In this document: piece after piece, positions 9,063 through 18,913 of the stretch
Position numbering within the stretch: position 1 is the first letter of the stretch
Layout of the letters: every line of letters begins with the position of its first letter
Assembly (NCBI GenBank): GCA_043819345.1
Contig: JBDREX010000053.1
Coordinates: 1-64,000 of the forward strand
Reading direction: 5' to 3'
Source of the DNA: CAYRDK01 sp043819345
Lineage (GTDB): Bacteria; Omnitrophota; Gorgyraeia; Velamenicoccales; Velamenicoccaceae
DNA: 64,000 nt
Translations under genes and position numbers: made by a program
The notes under the pieces: model-generated
Told to the model about the DNA's origin: nothing
The model's database searches: none
The model's input: the letters and a program-made list of their open reading frames with translations, nothing else

Positions 9063-12000
9063 ATGTATTTTAAAAAACTGCAAATATCCGGTTTCAAATC
9101 ATTCGCAGGAAAGACAGTCCTTCATTTCGAGCCCGGCATAACAGCTGTAGTTGGGCCCAATGGGTGCGGAAAAAGCAATGTTTTTGATTCCATTCGCTGG
9201 TGCCTTGGAGAACAATCCATTAAATCGCTGCGAGGGTCAAAGATGGAAGATGTCATTTTTAATGGCACAGAAACAGCCCCTCCTCAAAATGTCGCTGAAG
9301 TTTCTTTAACAATCTCCAACGAAGCCAACATTCTTCCTATCGATTATGATGAGGTTACTATTGCTCGCCGCCTCTACCGATCAGGTGAAAGCGAATACTT
9401 AATTAATAATAATTCTGTGCGCCTTAAGGATATTAATGAAATGCTCATGGGCACAGGAATCGGCGCTGAATCATACTCTCTTGTTGAACAGGGCAAGATT
9501 GACCTTGTCATCAGCTCTCGCCCCGAAGACAGACGTCTCGTATTTGATGAAGCCACCGGAGTAAGTCGCTATAAAGCTAAGAAGAAAGAGGCGATGAAAA
9601 AATTAGAAGAAACAGATAATAATCTGTTGCGTGTCAACGATATTTTAACAGAAGTAAAACGACAGATTGGCTCTATAGAAAGACAAGCCAATAAAGCACG
9701 CAAATATAAAGAAATTTTTGACAAACTGAAAGATCTTGAAATTAAATATTCCAGCTATGAATTAAAAACGCTCTCCGAAGAACTTAGTTTAACGAGTGAA
9801 ATGCTTAAAAATGCGCAGGCTGAAGAACTAAAGATTAGCCAGGAACTCCAAGCATTTGATAGCAAGCTCATAAATCAACAAAGGGAACTTCAAGAGCTTG
9901 ATGCCAAGCACTCAGAACTAAAAAACGAAATCACCTGGCTTGAAAACAACAACGAAAGAAACAGGCAGCACATCAACCTCAATCAAGATAGAATTGTTGA
10001 CCTAGAAAATCATACACGTATTCTTGGAAGCCAAAAAGAACAACTGAAAGAAAAAATAGAAAACCACGAAAAATCTGTTAAAGACTTGTCAGACCAGCTC
10101 GTTAATCTTGCTGAAACGAATTTAAGAAAAGAAAATGACCTGCGAGAAAAAGAAGATAAATTTAATGCCCTTATTCAAGAAATAGAGAATCTTACTAATG
10201 AATGCAAATCATTAAAACAAAGAGTTTTTGATATCAGCATGACTGAAACTCAAGCAAATAATGAGCTTAATGAAATTAACTCATCTCTGCACACAGACTT
10301 AAGCCGCTTGCGCCGCCTTGAAACAGAAAAAATTAAAACAGAGGAAGAAAACCATGAGCTTCTCAAAAATATAGAAGAAGTCATCGGTACAATATCTGCA
10401 CAGAAAGATATTATCAAATCTCTGACTGAAAAAATTAACGCCTTAAAAAATGAACTGTCCGAATCACGAAACGCGCTAAAAGAAACGGAAGAAACGCTAA
10501 GAAAACTGGACAACGAAAAAGTCAGCCTACATTCACAAATAGAATTTTTAAAGACGCTAAAAAGCAGGTACGACAGCATACCCGATGCCGAAGACGGCAT
10601 ACTTGAAATAAGCAAATTGCCACAAGAAAACATTTCAGGCATAATTGCCCATGCCAAAGAAACACATTTTAATGAAGAAAGCCAAAAATTCAGGATTACC
10701 TGTGAACTAAAGTTCATCTCATTTGACTTGGAAAAATTGAGTGAGCGCATTGAGGAAATTGAAAGAGAAACAGAAGGGCTCGCTGCCAAAAAATCTGAAA
10801 AAGAAATTCTTATCGCACAAATCTCAGAAAATCTTCAAATTCAGGAAAATCAGGCCCAAGAAGAAAGAATCGCCCTCTCTAATAAAGAAGCGATCCGTCT
10901 CAATCTTGATGAAAATGCAAAGAGGATCAGCGATGAACTTTCTGTAATAGGTATTGAAATTTCAGAAATTAATGAAAATATAGCGAACGAGCGGCAAAAA
11001 GAAGAGAGATTAAAGAACGAACTCACTAATATCAAACAGGAAAATGCTCAAATAGATACAAAAATCCATGAAAATAATAATAAAATTAATGAGGATATTC
11101 CTCAAAAGGAAAATCTCCTTGTTGAAATTACTCAACTTAAAACAGAATTAAACAATCAGAAATCCAAAGAAGACTCGCTCCAAAACAGCTTAAATTTTTT
11201 TAGGGAAACACTGACACAGGATCATGCGAGCTTAGGTTTAAACGAAAAAGAAATATCTGAATCTCTTAAAAAAATTGATGAACTTTCTGATGAAATACAA
11301 GGCCTTGAAACAAAAATTGAAGACAACGAAAGCGCTGTTGCTGAAAAAACAAATGAATTTAATAAGCTAAGCTCTATTCGTATTGAAGAGATTAACAGCA
11401 TTGATTTTACAAGAAAACAAATCATTGATTTGGAAGAAAAAGCTGACAAAATCAAAGAAGACCATCATCACTACCAGATGCAAGAGCAAGAGCTTAATTT
11501 TAAATTTAGTGGCATAAAAAACAGAATCCTGCAAACCTATGGCATAGATATAGAGAAAACACCTACCACTGAAGAAGAGCTCACCGGCATTAACATTCAG
11601 CTTATCAACGATGATATAAGCGCTTTAAAAGAAAAAGTGTCTTCCTTTGGCACCGTCAATCTTGTCGCAATCGAAGAGCTGGAAGAGCTAAAAAACCGGT
11701 ACGACTTCTTAAATCAACAGCAAAATGACCTCAATACCGCCAAAGACTCGCTTCAGAAAGCCATTATAAAAATTAACCGCACAACGCGCAAAATGTTTTT
11801 AGAAACCTTTCAAATGGTGGCAGAGGAATTCAAAAACTACTATAAACTGCTGTTTGGTGGAGGAGAGGCTAAACTCTATCTTCTAGACGAAGAAGACGTA
11901 TTAGAGTCAGGTATTGAAATAATCTGCAGGCCACCAGGTAAAAAACTACAAAATATTTCGCTTCTTTCCGGAGGAGAAAAAGCCTTGTCTGCCATCGCGC

Positions 12001-12329
12001 TTATCTTTGCCATTTTCAAAACAAAACCTTCTCCGTTTTGCGTCCTTGACGAAATCGATGCCGCGCTTGATGAGTCCAATATAGACCGCTTCAGCAGGAT
12101 GCTATCTGATTTTTCGAAAACATCTCAGTTTATTGTTATTACACATAACAAAAAAACTATATCCCGATCAAATGTTATCTATGGTATTACCATGGAGCAG
12201 TCCGGTATGTCAAAAATCGTTTCTGTTAAACTGCATGAAACACCGTCTGCCAACGCTCTACCCCTGTCTCATCATCAAAGGATCAATGATTCAGCTGCAC
12301 AAGAACAAGAGAGCGATCCTGTCCATTAA
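9063..12329 (+). CDS. smc: Chromosome segregation ATPase SMC, with a very short hinge
   Basis: 1088-residue SMC protein that compacts and segregates DNA with the ScpA/ScpB partners (a ScpB gene is at 26435). Walker A is GPNGCGKSN at residues 31-39, the N-terminal head has LVEQGKIDLVIS, the C-terminal signature SLLSGGEKALSA is near residue 967 and Walker B FCVLDEIDAALDE near residue 1000. Long coiled coils rich in Glu, Lys, Leu and Asn lie between. The hinge, usually about 150 residues or more, is cut to some 60 residues near 500-560 (ISGIIAHAKETHF ... ITCELKFI). The usual glycine-rich hinge motifs are not seen. The ATG follows a 94-base gap without a clear ribosome site. Confidence 0.93.
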   Translation: MYFKKLQISGFKSFAGKTVLHFEPGITAVVGPNGCGKSNVFDSIRWCLGEQSIKSLRGSKMEDVIFNGTETAPPQNVAEVSLTISNEANILPIDYDEVTIARRLYRSGESEYLINNNSVRLKDINEMLMGTGIGAESYSLVEQGKIDLVISSRPEDRRLVFDEATGVSRYKAKKKEAMKKLEETDNNLLRVNDILTEVKRQIGSIERQANKARKYKEIFDKLKDLEIKYSSYELKTLSEELSLTSEMLKNAQAEELKISQELQAFDSKLINQQRELQELDAKHSELKNEITWLENNNERNRQHINLNQDRIVDLENHTRILGSQKEQLKEKIENHEKSVKDLSDQLVNLAETNLRKENDLREKEDKFNALIQEIENLTNECKSLKQRVFDISMTETQANNELNEINSSLHTDLSRLRRLETEKIKTEEENHELLKNIEEVIGTISAQKDIIKSLTEKINALKNELSESRNALKETEETLRKLDNEKVSLHSQIEFLKTLKSRYDSIPDAEDGILEISKLPQENISGIIAHAKETHFNEESQKFRITCELKFISFDLEKLSERIEEIERETEGLAAKKSEKEILIAQISENLQIQENQAQEERIALSNKEAIRLNLDENAKRISDELSVIGIEISEINENIANERQKEERLKNELTNIKQENAQIDTKIHENNNKINEDIPQKENLLVEITQLKTELNNQKSKEDSLQNSLNFFRETLTQDHASLGLNEKEISESLKKIDELSDEIQGLETKIEDNESAVAEKTNEFNKLSSIRIEEINSIDFTRKQIIDLEEKADKIKEDHHHYQMQEQELNFKFSGIKNRILQTYGIDIEKTPTTEEELTGINIQLINDDISALKEKVSSFGTVNLVAIEELEELKNRYDFLNQQQNDLNTAKDSLQKAIIKINRTTRKMFLETFQMVAEEFKNYYKLLFGGGEAKLYLLDEEDVLESGIEIICRPPGKKLQNISLLSGGEKALSAIALIFAIFKTKPSPFCVLDEIDAALDESNIDRFSRMLSDFSKTSQFIVITHNKKTISRSNVIYGITMEQSGMSKIVSVKLHETPSANALPLSHHQRINDSAAQEQESDPVH

Positions 12330-12462
12330 CTTATTCGATAACACCTGCTACTGGGGTTAACCCAACACCAAGACACGCCAAAACAAATCTGGCTCAACTA
12401 AAGTGACAACCGTTTCAGACATCATAATTGTAAAACAACGATATCAAATATATGGGTAATGA

Positions 12463-13665
12463 TCAGAATTGGGGCGGCAGAGGACTGTGTTCGTGGGCAC
12501 TGCAAATACGATTTTTTCCACCAGCTTTAGCTCGGTATAAAGCCTCATCAGCCAAATGAATCAAATCGGATTTTTCATTGGCATCTGTAGGAAAGGATGC
12601 CAGACCCAAACTTACTGTAATTTTTTGAGAAGGCCGAGATACATCGTTTATAAAATCATATCCTGCAATACCGGTACGAATTTTTTCAGCAATGACGAGG
12701 GTGTCATCTCTGGAAGCATCAGGTAAAATAACAGCGAATTCTTCGCCACCATAACGACACACGCAATCTATTTTGCGCGATGAATCCAGCAAAATCTTTG
12801 ATATACCAATCAAAATATCGTCGCCTTTTTGGTGGCCCCAGGTATCATTATATTTCTTAAAGTTGTCGATATCTACCAAAATCAAACTCAGATACGTCAT
12901 ATGATCTTTGGCCTGGCGCAACCGTCTGTCCAGCATAAACTGGAAATAACCGTGATTCCATAAGTCCGTCAGAGCATCTTTATGGGAACGCATCCGTGTA
13001 TGTTCGTAGAGCTTCGAATTTTCAATAGCTAAACCCGCCTGGTTGGCAAACATTGTTAAAACACGAATATCATCATCCGTAATAGCCCGTCTAGTAAAAA
13101 AATTATCGGCAACAATCAAGCCAATACAATTATCTTTGGCTTTTAAGGGGACGATAACAAACTCATCTGAAATAAAAATATCAAACAGCGGATCTTTTGC
13201 GTGGCAGACAAAATCCTTTTTTTTAATATGCACTGCTTCAGCATCCCGGAATGCCTTACCGAGGATGCCGCAATGAGGCTCATGAATTGCAATCTTAAGA
13301 CTTTTGACATCATTGAAAAACTTTGATTCACTCAAACTTATTTTAGAATGAGCGTATGAATTGACCAAATCATCAAGATCCATTTTCTGATGATCAATTA
13401 ATCCCCAAATTCGCCTGGCCTCATCTCCGCTATCAGGCCCAATTCCAATAGTTCCTTCCAGAAAACTGCCTTGTTGGTCTGTCAACAAAAGCATAGCCCG
13501 GTTAAAACCGAGCCCGGAATGTGAAGTAACCCCTGTCAAAATAATAAAAAGGATCTCTTCTAATTCCAGCGTTTTATGCATGGCATTGGAGATCTCAAAA
13601 AGGGTAGACAGTTCCTGTTTGGCTCTTGTAAGCTGAGCCAATAATTCTTCATGATCCTTCATCAT
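12463..13665 (-). CDS. Diguanylate cyclase with N-terminal GAF domain
   Basis: The only gene on the minus strand; 400 residues. A short coiled coil (residues 1-25) leads into a GAF sensor domain (about 25-185), followed by a GGDEF domain (about 230-390). The active site reads RYGGEEFAVILPD, which is the catalytically competent GGEEF form that makes c-di-GMP from two GTP. An inhibitory I-site RKID sits exactly five residues before the motif, so product feedback is expected. Two Met codons begin the frame; the first is used here. No membrane segment is visible, so the enzyme is probably cytosolic. PilZ effector genes lie 6-8 kb away. Confidence 0.9.
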   Translation of the reverse strand: MMKDHEELLAQLTRAKQELSTLFEISNAMHKTLELEEILFIILTGVTSHSGLGFNRAMLLLTDQQGSFLEGTIGIGPDSGDEARRIWGLIDHQKMDLDDLVNSYAHSKISLSESKFFNDVKSLKIAIHEPHCGILGKAFRDAEAVHIKKKDFVCHAKDPLFDIFISDEFVIVPLKAKDNCIGLIVADNFFTRRAITDDDIRVLTMFANQAGLAIENSKLYEHTRMRSHKDALTDLWNHGYFQFMLDRRLRQAKDHMTYLSLILVDIDNFKKYNDTWGHQKGDDILIGISKILLDSSRKIDCVCRYGGEEFAVILPDASRDDTLVIAEKIRTGIAGYDFINDVSRPSQKITVSLGLASFPTDANEKSDLIHLADEALYRAKAGGKNRICSAHEHSPLPPQF

Positions 13666-13716
13666 TGAATTTTTAACCTTTCCGATTACCGGGCAAACCC
13701 ATATCTATATTTGTTA

Positions 13717-13745
13717 AATCTAACATATGTCCTCTATAAAGTCAA
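13717..13745 (-). promoter_or_regulatory. Possible promoter for the diguanylate cyclase gene
   Basis: On the minus strand TTGACT (13745-13740) and TAGATT (13722-13717) are separated by exactly 17 bases, about 50 bases upstream of the ATG at 13665. The -35 is close to consensus and the -10 weak. It lies back to back with the cvpA promoter in a 302-base divergent gap that holds no other recognisable gene. Confidence 0.4.
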
Positions 13746-13862
13746 TATACCGATTATACCTCAATTACAAAGAATAAAACCAAAATTAGAATTATTAGAA
13801 AACCACCTGTTTCATACCAACTATGAGTATATAATCCCTGGAATTTGTCAGAGAGCGCTACC

Positions 13863-13891
13863 TTGACATTACCATAGGAATATGTTATACT
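13863..13891 (+). promoter_or_regulatory. Sigma-70 promoter of the cvpA-dnaG-rpoD operon
   Basis: A consensus TTGACA (13863-13868), 17-base spacer and TATACT (13886-13891), with an extended -10 TG at 13883-13884. Transcription would start near 13898, leaving a 5' leader of about 70 bases before cvpA at 13968. It is one of the best promoters in the window and drives the operon encoding primase and the main sigma factor. Confidence 0.8.
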
Positions 13892-13967
13892 TACAAAAAT
13901 TTGGTAAAGCTGTCTTTTTTTTCTTATTGATTTTTTATAACTTTTTTGTTCACAACTAATTACAATT

Positions 13968-14534
13968 ATGCTATCAAAATATGTCGTTGGAATTAACTGG
14001 GTAGATTTTCTAATCATTGGCATCATTTTAAGAATGTGCTACATTGGCCTACGCACCGGCATTGGTATAGAGTTTTTTAAGCTGCTAGGGCTTTGGCTGG
14101 CAACCATGATAACGTTCCAGCTCTACAGCACGCCACTAGCCGACATGCTTCATGAAAAACTACCTGCTCTGCCCATTGACGCAGCAGATGTTTTTGTCTT
14201 CGTCAGCCTCTTGACTATCACGATACTTGTTGTACGAATGATTAGAGAATCTTTTTTTCTGCTTGTTAAATTAGATGAGCAAAATACGGCTAGCAAATGG
14301 GGTGGGCTTGTTATGGGATTTATACGCGGCGTATGGATCGCCAGCCTGGCGCTCATGATCATGACTATTTCTACTATGCAATACCTTGAAACAAGTGCAA
14401 AATCTTCCCTATTTGGGCATCGTTTTATCAATATCGCTCCACAGATATATGAAGTTAGCCACAGAATAATCATTTCAAAATTATTTCCTAAAACAGATAT
14501 CAATGATCAAGTTTTTCAGGTTATTGATCGCTAG
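13968..14534 (+). CDS. CvpA-family membrane protein
   Basis: 188 residues with four hydrophobic helices, beginning VDFLIIGIILRMCYIGLRTG as in colicin V production protein CvpA family members. These inner-membrane proteins are widespread; their role is not settled (linked to envelope homeostasis and colicin V export). There is no obvious ribosome site before the ATG. It is the first gene of a transcript continuing into a NIF3-like gene, dnaG and rpoD. Confidence 0.75.
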   Translation: MLSKYVVGINWVDFLIIGIILRMCYIGLRTGIGIEFFKLLGLWLATMITFQLYSTPLADMLHEKLPALPIDAADVFVFVSLLTITILVVRMIRESFFLLVKLDEQNTASKWGGLVMGFIRGVWIASLALMIMTISTMQYLETSAKSSLFGHRFINIAPQIYEVSHRIIISKLFPKTDINDQVFQVIDR

Positions 14535-14579
14535 ACATTTTATTAAAATACCAGATTCTTTCAAAATGGGAGACCTTGT

Positions 14580-15542
14580 ATGAAATTAAAAGACATGTAT
14601 GAACGTATTGTACGAGAGGGTATGGCTGCCGACCCGAGGGGGCTTAAGCAAGCAGAAGATGATTTAAAAAATAACAAAACTCTCTATGAACAAATGTCTA
14701 AGGATAAAAAAGAATTTTTCGATAAAGAAGCACTTAAAAACCCCTATAGCGACACCAGAATCCTCAATGGGGCAGATGAAAAAGAAATCAAGACAACAAT
14801 GGTCGGCATTGATATAGAAACTCCCGAATTATTGCTTATTGATAAACTTAATAGTTCCCTTGGCGCAAAAGAGAAGATTGACCTAGCTTTTTCACATCAT
14901 CCGCAGGGAGCCGCATATGCGCATTTTTATGAAGTTATGTCTATGCAAGCCGATATTTTCCATCACATAGGAGTACCCATTAATATTTGCGAAGGACTCG
15001 TCCAGGAACGCAAACAACAAGTTGCCAGGCGTATTCATGCAGCTAACCATTTCCGCTCAATAGATGCTGCCAGGCTGCTTAATATCGCGTTTCTATGTGC
15101 GCACACACCTGCAGACAATCATGTCGTCAGCTACCTAACTAAAACGATGGAAGAAAAAGCTCCTAAAACACTGAGCGATATCATAAAAATCTTGAACTCC
15201 ATTGAAGAATACCAAATTGCAAAAAAACAATTTTCGGGACCTCAGATTTTAATGGGATCCCCACAAAACCGATGTGGAAAGATTTTTGTTGATATGACAG
15301 GTGGAACCGAAGGGCCAAAAGAAATGATCAGCAATCTGGCTCAAGCGGGTGTGGGCACCATTATAGGCATGCATATGAGCGAAGAGCACTACCATAAAAT
15401 TAAAGATAAGCATATTAACGTTATTATAGCTGGGCACATAGCTTCGGACACACTAGGAATGAATCTTCTTTTAGACAAACTGGAAAAAGGATCTAAGATG
15501 AAAATTTTAACGTGTTCCGGCTTTAAAAGAATTAAAAGATAG
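14580..15542 (+). CDS. NIF3/DUF34-like metal-binding protein
   Basis: 320 residues. Features fitting the NIF3 (DUF34) fold are a histidine pair in the metal site SHHPQGAAYAHFYEVM (about residues 102-117), CAHTPADNHVVSY near 180, and the C-terminal GIMMHSEEHYH-like and IIAGHIASDTLG segments that complete the dinuclear metal site. DUF34 proteins are conserved and their substrate is uncertain. The N-terminal 75 residues (mostly charged helix) are an addition to the usual fold. NIF3 genes also sit next to sigma-factor and primase genes in Firmicutes, which agrees with the dnaG-rpoD neighbours here. Confidence 0.65.
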   Translation: MKLKDMYERIVREGMAADPRGLKQAEDDLKNNKTLYEQMSKDKKEFFDKEALKNPYSDTRILNGADEKEIKTTMVGIDIETPELLLIDKLNSSLGAKEKIDLAFSHHPQGAAYAHFYEVMSMQADIFHHIGVPINICEGLVQERKQQVARRIHAANHFRSIDAARLLNIAFLCAHTPADNHVVSYLTKTMEEKAPKTLSDIIKILNSIEEYQIAKKQFSGPQILMGSPQNRCGKIFVDMTGGTEGPKEMISNLAQAGVGTIIGMHMSEEHYHKIKDKHINVIIAGHIASDTLGMNLLLDKLEKGSKMKILTCSGFKRIKR

Positions 15543-15545
15543 AAT

Positions 15546-17348
15546 ATGAATAAAATATTTTCTGAGTCGGTCATTAATGAGATTCTTGACCGGAGCAATA
15601 TTGTTGACTTGATTTCTTCTTATTTGCCTCTTAAAAGAGTCGGAAGAAGTTATAAGGCACCGTGTCCTTTTCATCCTGAGAAAACCCCATCTTTTATTGT
15701 CAGCCTTGAAAAACAGATTTTTCATTGTTTTGGATGCGGCATTGGAGGCAATGCGATTACGTTCATCATGCAATATGAAAAGATGAACTTTCGAGAGGCG
15801 CTTGAAGTCTTAGCCCAAAGAAGCGGAATCCCTCTTCCTGCGCCAGAAATGACATCACAGCAAAAATCAAAAGAAGATTATAAAAAAAATATTTACACAA
15901 TTTGTGAACATGCTTGTCATTTTTTTCATAAAAATTTATTTAACACGCAAGAAGCCAATAACGCGAGGCTCTACCTAAACAACAGGGGCATTTCAAAAAA
16001 AACCGCTCAAGATTTTAAGCTCGGCTTTGCCATGCCAGATTGGTCCGCCTTGATAGACCATCTTAAAACAAAAGGCATTCAGCTTTCCATGATTGAGAAA
16101 ACAGGCCTGAGTATTTCAAAAGAAAGCGGTGGATTCTATGACCGCTTTCGCAATAGAATCATGTTTCCTATTACGGATATTAAGGACCAAATTATTGGTT
16201 TTGGTGGCCGTGTCCTTGACCAAACGCTACCAAAATATGTTAACTCCCCGGAAACACAGATCTACTCAAAAGGAAAAAATCTCTTTGGCCTCCATGTTGC
16301 CAAAGAACATATAAGAAAGGCCGATTGCGCCATTGTTGTAGAAGGCTATCTTGATATGATTATCCCGTTTGACGCAGGAATAAAAAATATCATTGCTTCT
16401 CTGGGAACCGCTTTAACAATAGACCAAATCCGCCTAATCAAGCGCTATACAAATAATATCACCATGCTCTACGATGCTGATCTGGCGGGTCAAATTGCCA
16501 CCTTACGGACATTCGAGCTGTTTTTAGAAGAAGACATGAATGCCACCATCGCCTCGTTACCTAAAGGGCATGACCCTGACTCTTTTCTACGCCAATTCGG
16601 GAAAGAGGAATTTTTGAAACTAATTGAAAATGCCCAGTCTATTTTCGACTATAAACTACAATATTTATGCGAAAAGCACAACCCCGGCACAAGTGTTGGC
16701 AAAAAAGAGATCATCTTAGACATTTTGCCCATGATAAAAAAATTTCATAGCCATACGTTAAGATCCGAATATATCAGAAAAACATCTCAAAAGCTTGATG
16801 TAGACGAAAAAGCGCTATTTGAAGATTTAAAAAATACTACCGCAAACACAGGTGAGACGCAAAGACCTGACAGCATCGCTATTTCAAACTATCAATTAAC
16901 AGAAATACCTATTACTGAAAGAATGCTCGTCAAGCTCATGTTAGAAGAAATGCATCTCATCGATCAACTGAGAACCATTATTGAGCCATCAGATTTTTTG
17001 GCGGAACCTCTAAGAAAAATTGTCGAATTCATTTTTAACTTTTTTTCAGAAGGCAAAATATATAAGCCTAACATTCTCATGAACTATCTTGGCGATGATA
17101 AAGCTATTACGCTTATCTCAGAATTAACAGCGCTTGAAATTCATGACGGAGCAAACAGAGAAAAGCTCATAGAAGATTGCGTCAAACGCTTAAAAAAAGA
17201 TAAAATTAATCACCTGTGTGAAGACATGCAAAAACAAATCCAAACCGCTCAAAAAATCGGCGATGAAAAGATTTTAAATCAATTAATTTCGCAATATAGC
17301 AGCCTTCTTAAACAAAGGAGTCAAGTTTATGGAAAAACCTGTAATTAA
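15546..17348 (+). CDS. dnaG: DNA primase
   Basis: 600 residues, full family length. The CHC2 zinc finger is CPFHPEKTPSF (first Cys at residue 40) with FHCFGCGIGGNA. The TOPRIM catalytic part has VVEGYLDMI and LYDADLAGQ, supplying the acidic metal ligands. The C-terminal 150 residues are helical and should bind the replicative helicase. It synthesises RNA primers for replication. It starts three bases after the NIF3-like gene and overlaps rpoD by 20 bases, the classical primase-sigma pairing. Confidence 0.95.
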   Translation: MNKIFSESVINEILDRSNIVDLISSYLPLKRVGRSYKAPCPFHPEKTPSFIVSLEKQIFHCFGCGIGGNAITFIMQYEKMNFREALEVLAQRSGIPLPAPEMTSQQKSKEDYKKNIYTICEHACHFFHKNLFNTQEANNARLYLNNRGISKKTAQDFKLGFAMPDWSALIDHLKTKGIQLSMIEKTGLSISKESGGFYDRFRNRIMFPITDIKDQIIGFGGRVLDQTLPKYVNSPETQIYSKGKNLFGLHVAKEHIRKADCAIVVEGYLDMIIPFDAGIKNIIASLGTALTIDQIRLIKRYTNNITMLYDADLAGQIATLRTFELFLEEDMNATIASLPKGHDPDSFLRQFGKEEFLKLIENAQSIFDYKLQYLCEKHNPGTSVGKKEIILDILPMIKKFHSHTLRSEYIRKTSQKLDVDEKALFEDLKNTTANTGETQRPDSIAISNYQLTEIPITERMLVKLMLEEMHLIDQLRTIIEPSDFLAEPLRKIVEFIFNFFSEGKIYKPNILMNYLGDDKAITLISELTALEIHDGANREKLIEDCVKRLKKDKINHLCEDMQKQIQTAQKIGDEKILNQLISQYSSLLKQRSQVYGKTCN

Positions 17349-18885
17349 AAAAAGTCTGGAAAAACTGATCGCTATTGGAAAGAAAAAAGGATACCTCACT
17401 TATGATGAGATTAACGATGTTTTGCCTGAAGATATCGTTTCCAGTGACGAGATTGATGAAATTTTTGAACAGTTAAACCAGGAAGATATCCAAATAGTTG
17501 ACAACGAACTCAACGAAGAAAAGCTGGAAGACATTTCAAAGCTGGAAGAACAAAAAGACTCAGAAAAAGTTGAAGACAAACTTCTGCCATTAGATGATCC
17601 GGTCAAGATGTACCTCAAACAGATGGGAAGAATCTCATTACTGTCCCGTGAAAACGAACTGCGGTTAGCTAAAAAGATAGAAGAGACTGAAAATAATTTC
17701 CGTCAATTGCTTCTTTCATCTAAATTCGTCAAACATGAAGTTGTCAACCTGCTTAAGAAAGTCCTCTCCAACGATATGCATATGGAAAATGTTGTCAAAG
17801 AGGACCTCACCATACCACGAGAAGTTACTTTAAAAAAATTCGCAAAAATGCTTAAAAAGCTCAGCAAAACAAAGAATGACAGCAAAATAGCTGCATTACT
17901 CGCTGAATTTAAACTAAATACTTCTGCTTTAGAAGATATTGCAACAGACATGAGCAGCATGATTAAGCAACATGATCAAACAGAAAAAGAAATCAAAAGA
18001 ATTAAAGAAAGAAAAAGCAAAGGCAATGTTAAAATCCTGCATTTAAAGAAAAAAAAGATTTTAAAAGACCTTGGCATGCCGATAAAAAAATTCAAAGGGC
18101 AGCTGAAACTTATCAAAATCAGATATGTACGATTTCAAAAAGCTAAAAAAACACTTGTCGAAGCCAATTTAAGGCTTGTTGTAAGCATCGCAAAAAGATA
18201 TACCAACCGTGGATTATCCTTCTTGGACCTCATTCAGGAAGGCAATATTGGACTTATGCGAGCCGTTGAAAAATTCGAGTATCAAAGAGGCTATAAGTTC
18301 AGCACATATGCAACATGGTGGATCAGGCAAGCTATTACCCGTTCTATCGCCGACCAAGCAAGAACAATCCGAATCCCTGTCCATATGACAGAAACAATTA
18401 ACAAAATCATAAGGATCTCCAGAATATTTGTCCAAGAATATGGACGTGAACCAACGCCAGAAGAAATTGCAAAATCTATGCGCCTGCCGCAGGATAAAAT
18501 AAAAAACATCTTGAAGATCGCGCAAGAACCAATTTCTTTGCAAACACCTATTGGAGACGAAGGAGATACACATTTTGGAGACTTTATAGAAGACAAGAAG
18601 GCTGTTTCACCCGCAAACGCAACAGTGCACGTCATGTTAAAAGACGAAATGAATGCGGCTCTTGACACATTAACAGAAAGAGAGAAAAAAATCCTTATGC
18701 TTAGATTCGGCATTGCCGATGGCTCCGCAAAAACACTGGAAGAAGTCGGCAATGTTTTTAAAGTCACCAGGGAACGCGTGAGGCAAATAGAAGCAAAGGC
18801 CTTAAGGAAATTACGACATCCAACGCGATCAAGAAAACTCAGGACTTTTCTTGATATGACATTAGCACACGAAAGAGAATATTAA
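17329..18885 (+). CDS. rpoD: Primary RNA polymerase sigma factor (sigma-70)
   Basis: 518 residues. It has an N-terminal acidic region 1.1, region 1.2 (DDPVKMYLKQMGRISLLSRE, near 86-105), and a Lys-rich non-conserved segment to about 270. Regions 2.1-2.4 contain EANLRLVVSIAKRYTNRGL, FLDLIQEGNIGLMRAV and TYATWWIRQAITRSIADQ, and region 3 follows. Region 4.2 has the helix-turn-helix VTRERVRQIEAKALRKLR. It directs core polymerase to TTGACA/TATAAT promoters of the kind seen at several places in this window. AAAGGAG precedes the ATG, which lies inside the end of dnaG. Confidence 0.96.
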   Translation: MEKPVIKKSLEKLIAIGKKKGYLTYDEINDVLPEDIVSSDEIDEIFEQLNQEDIQIVDNELNEEKLEDISKLEEQKDSEKVEDKLLPLDDPVKMYLKQMGRISLLSRENELRLAKKIEETENNFRQLLLSSKFVKHEVVNLLKKVLSNDMHMENVVKEDLTIPREVTLKKFAKMLKKLSKTKNDSKIAALLAEFKLNTSALEDIATDMSSMIKQHDQTEKEIKRIKERKSKGNVKILHLKKKKILKDLGMPIKKFKGQLKLIKIRYVRFQKAKKTLVEANLRLVVSIAKRYTNRGLSFLDLIQEGNIGLMRAVEKFEYQRGYKFSTYATWWIRQAITRSIADQARTIRIPVHMTETINKIIRISRIFVQEYGREPTPEEIAKSMRLPQDKIKNILKIAQEPISLQTPIGDEGDTHFGDFIEDKKAVSPANATVHVMLKDEMNAALDTLTEREKKILMLRFGIADGSAKTLEEVGNVFKVTRERVRQIEAKALRKLRHPTRSRKLRTFLDMTLAHEREY

Positions 18886-18913
18886 ACACAGTTTATAAAA
18901 TAGTCCTATTCGC

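Noticed and set aside
10250..10789. Minus-strand open frame of 179 codons inside smc
   Set aside because: It is antisense to the Glu/Lys/Leu-rich SMC coiled coil and its Ser/Leu/Phe-rich product is the usual mirror of such sequence; no ribosome site.
13754..14026. Minus-strand open frame of 90 codons across the divergent gap
   Set aside because: Overlaps the strong cvpA promoter and start codon, and has no family resemblance.
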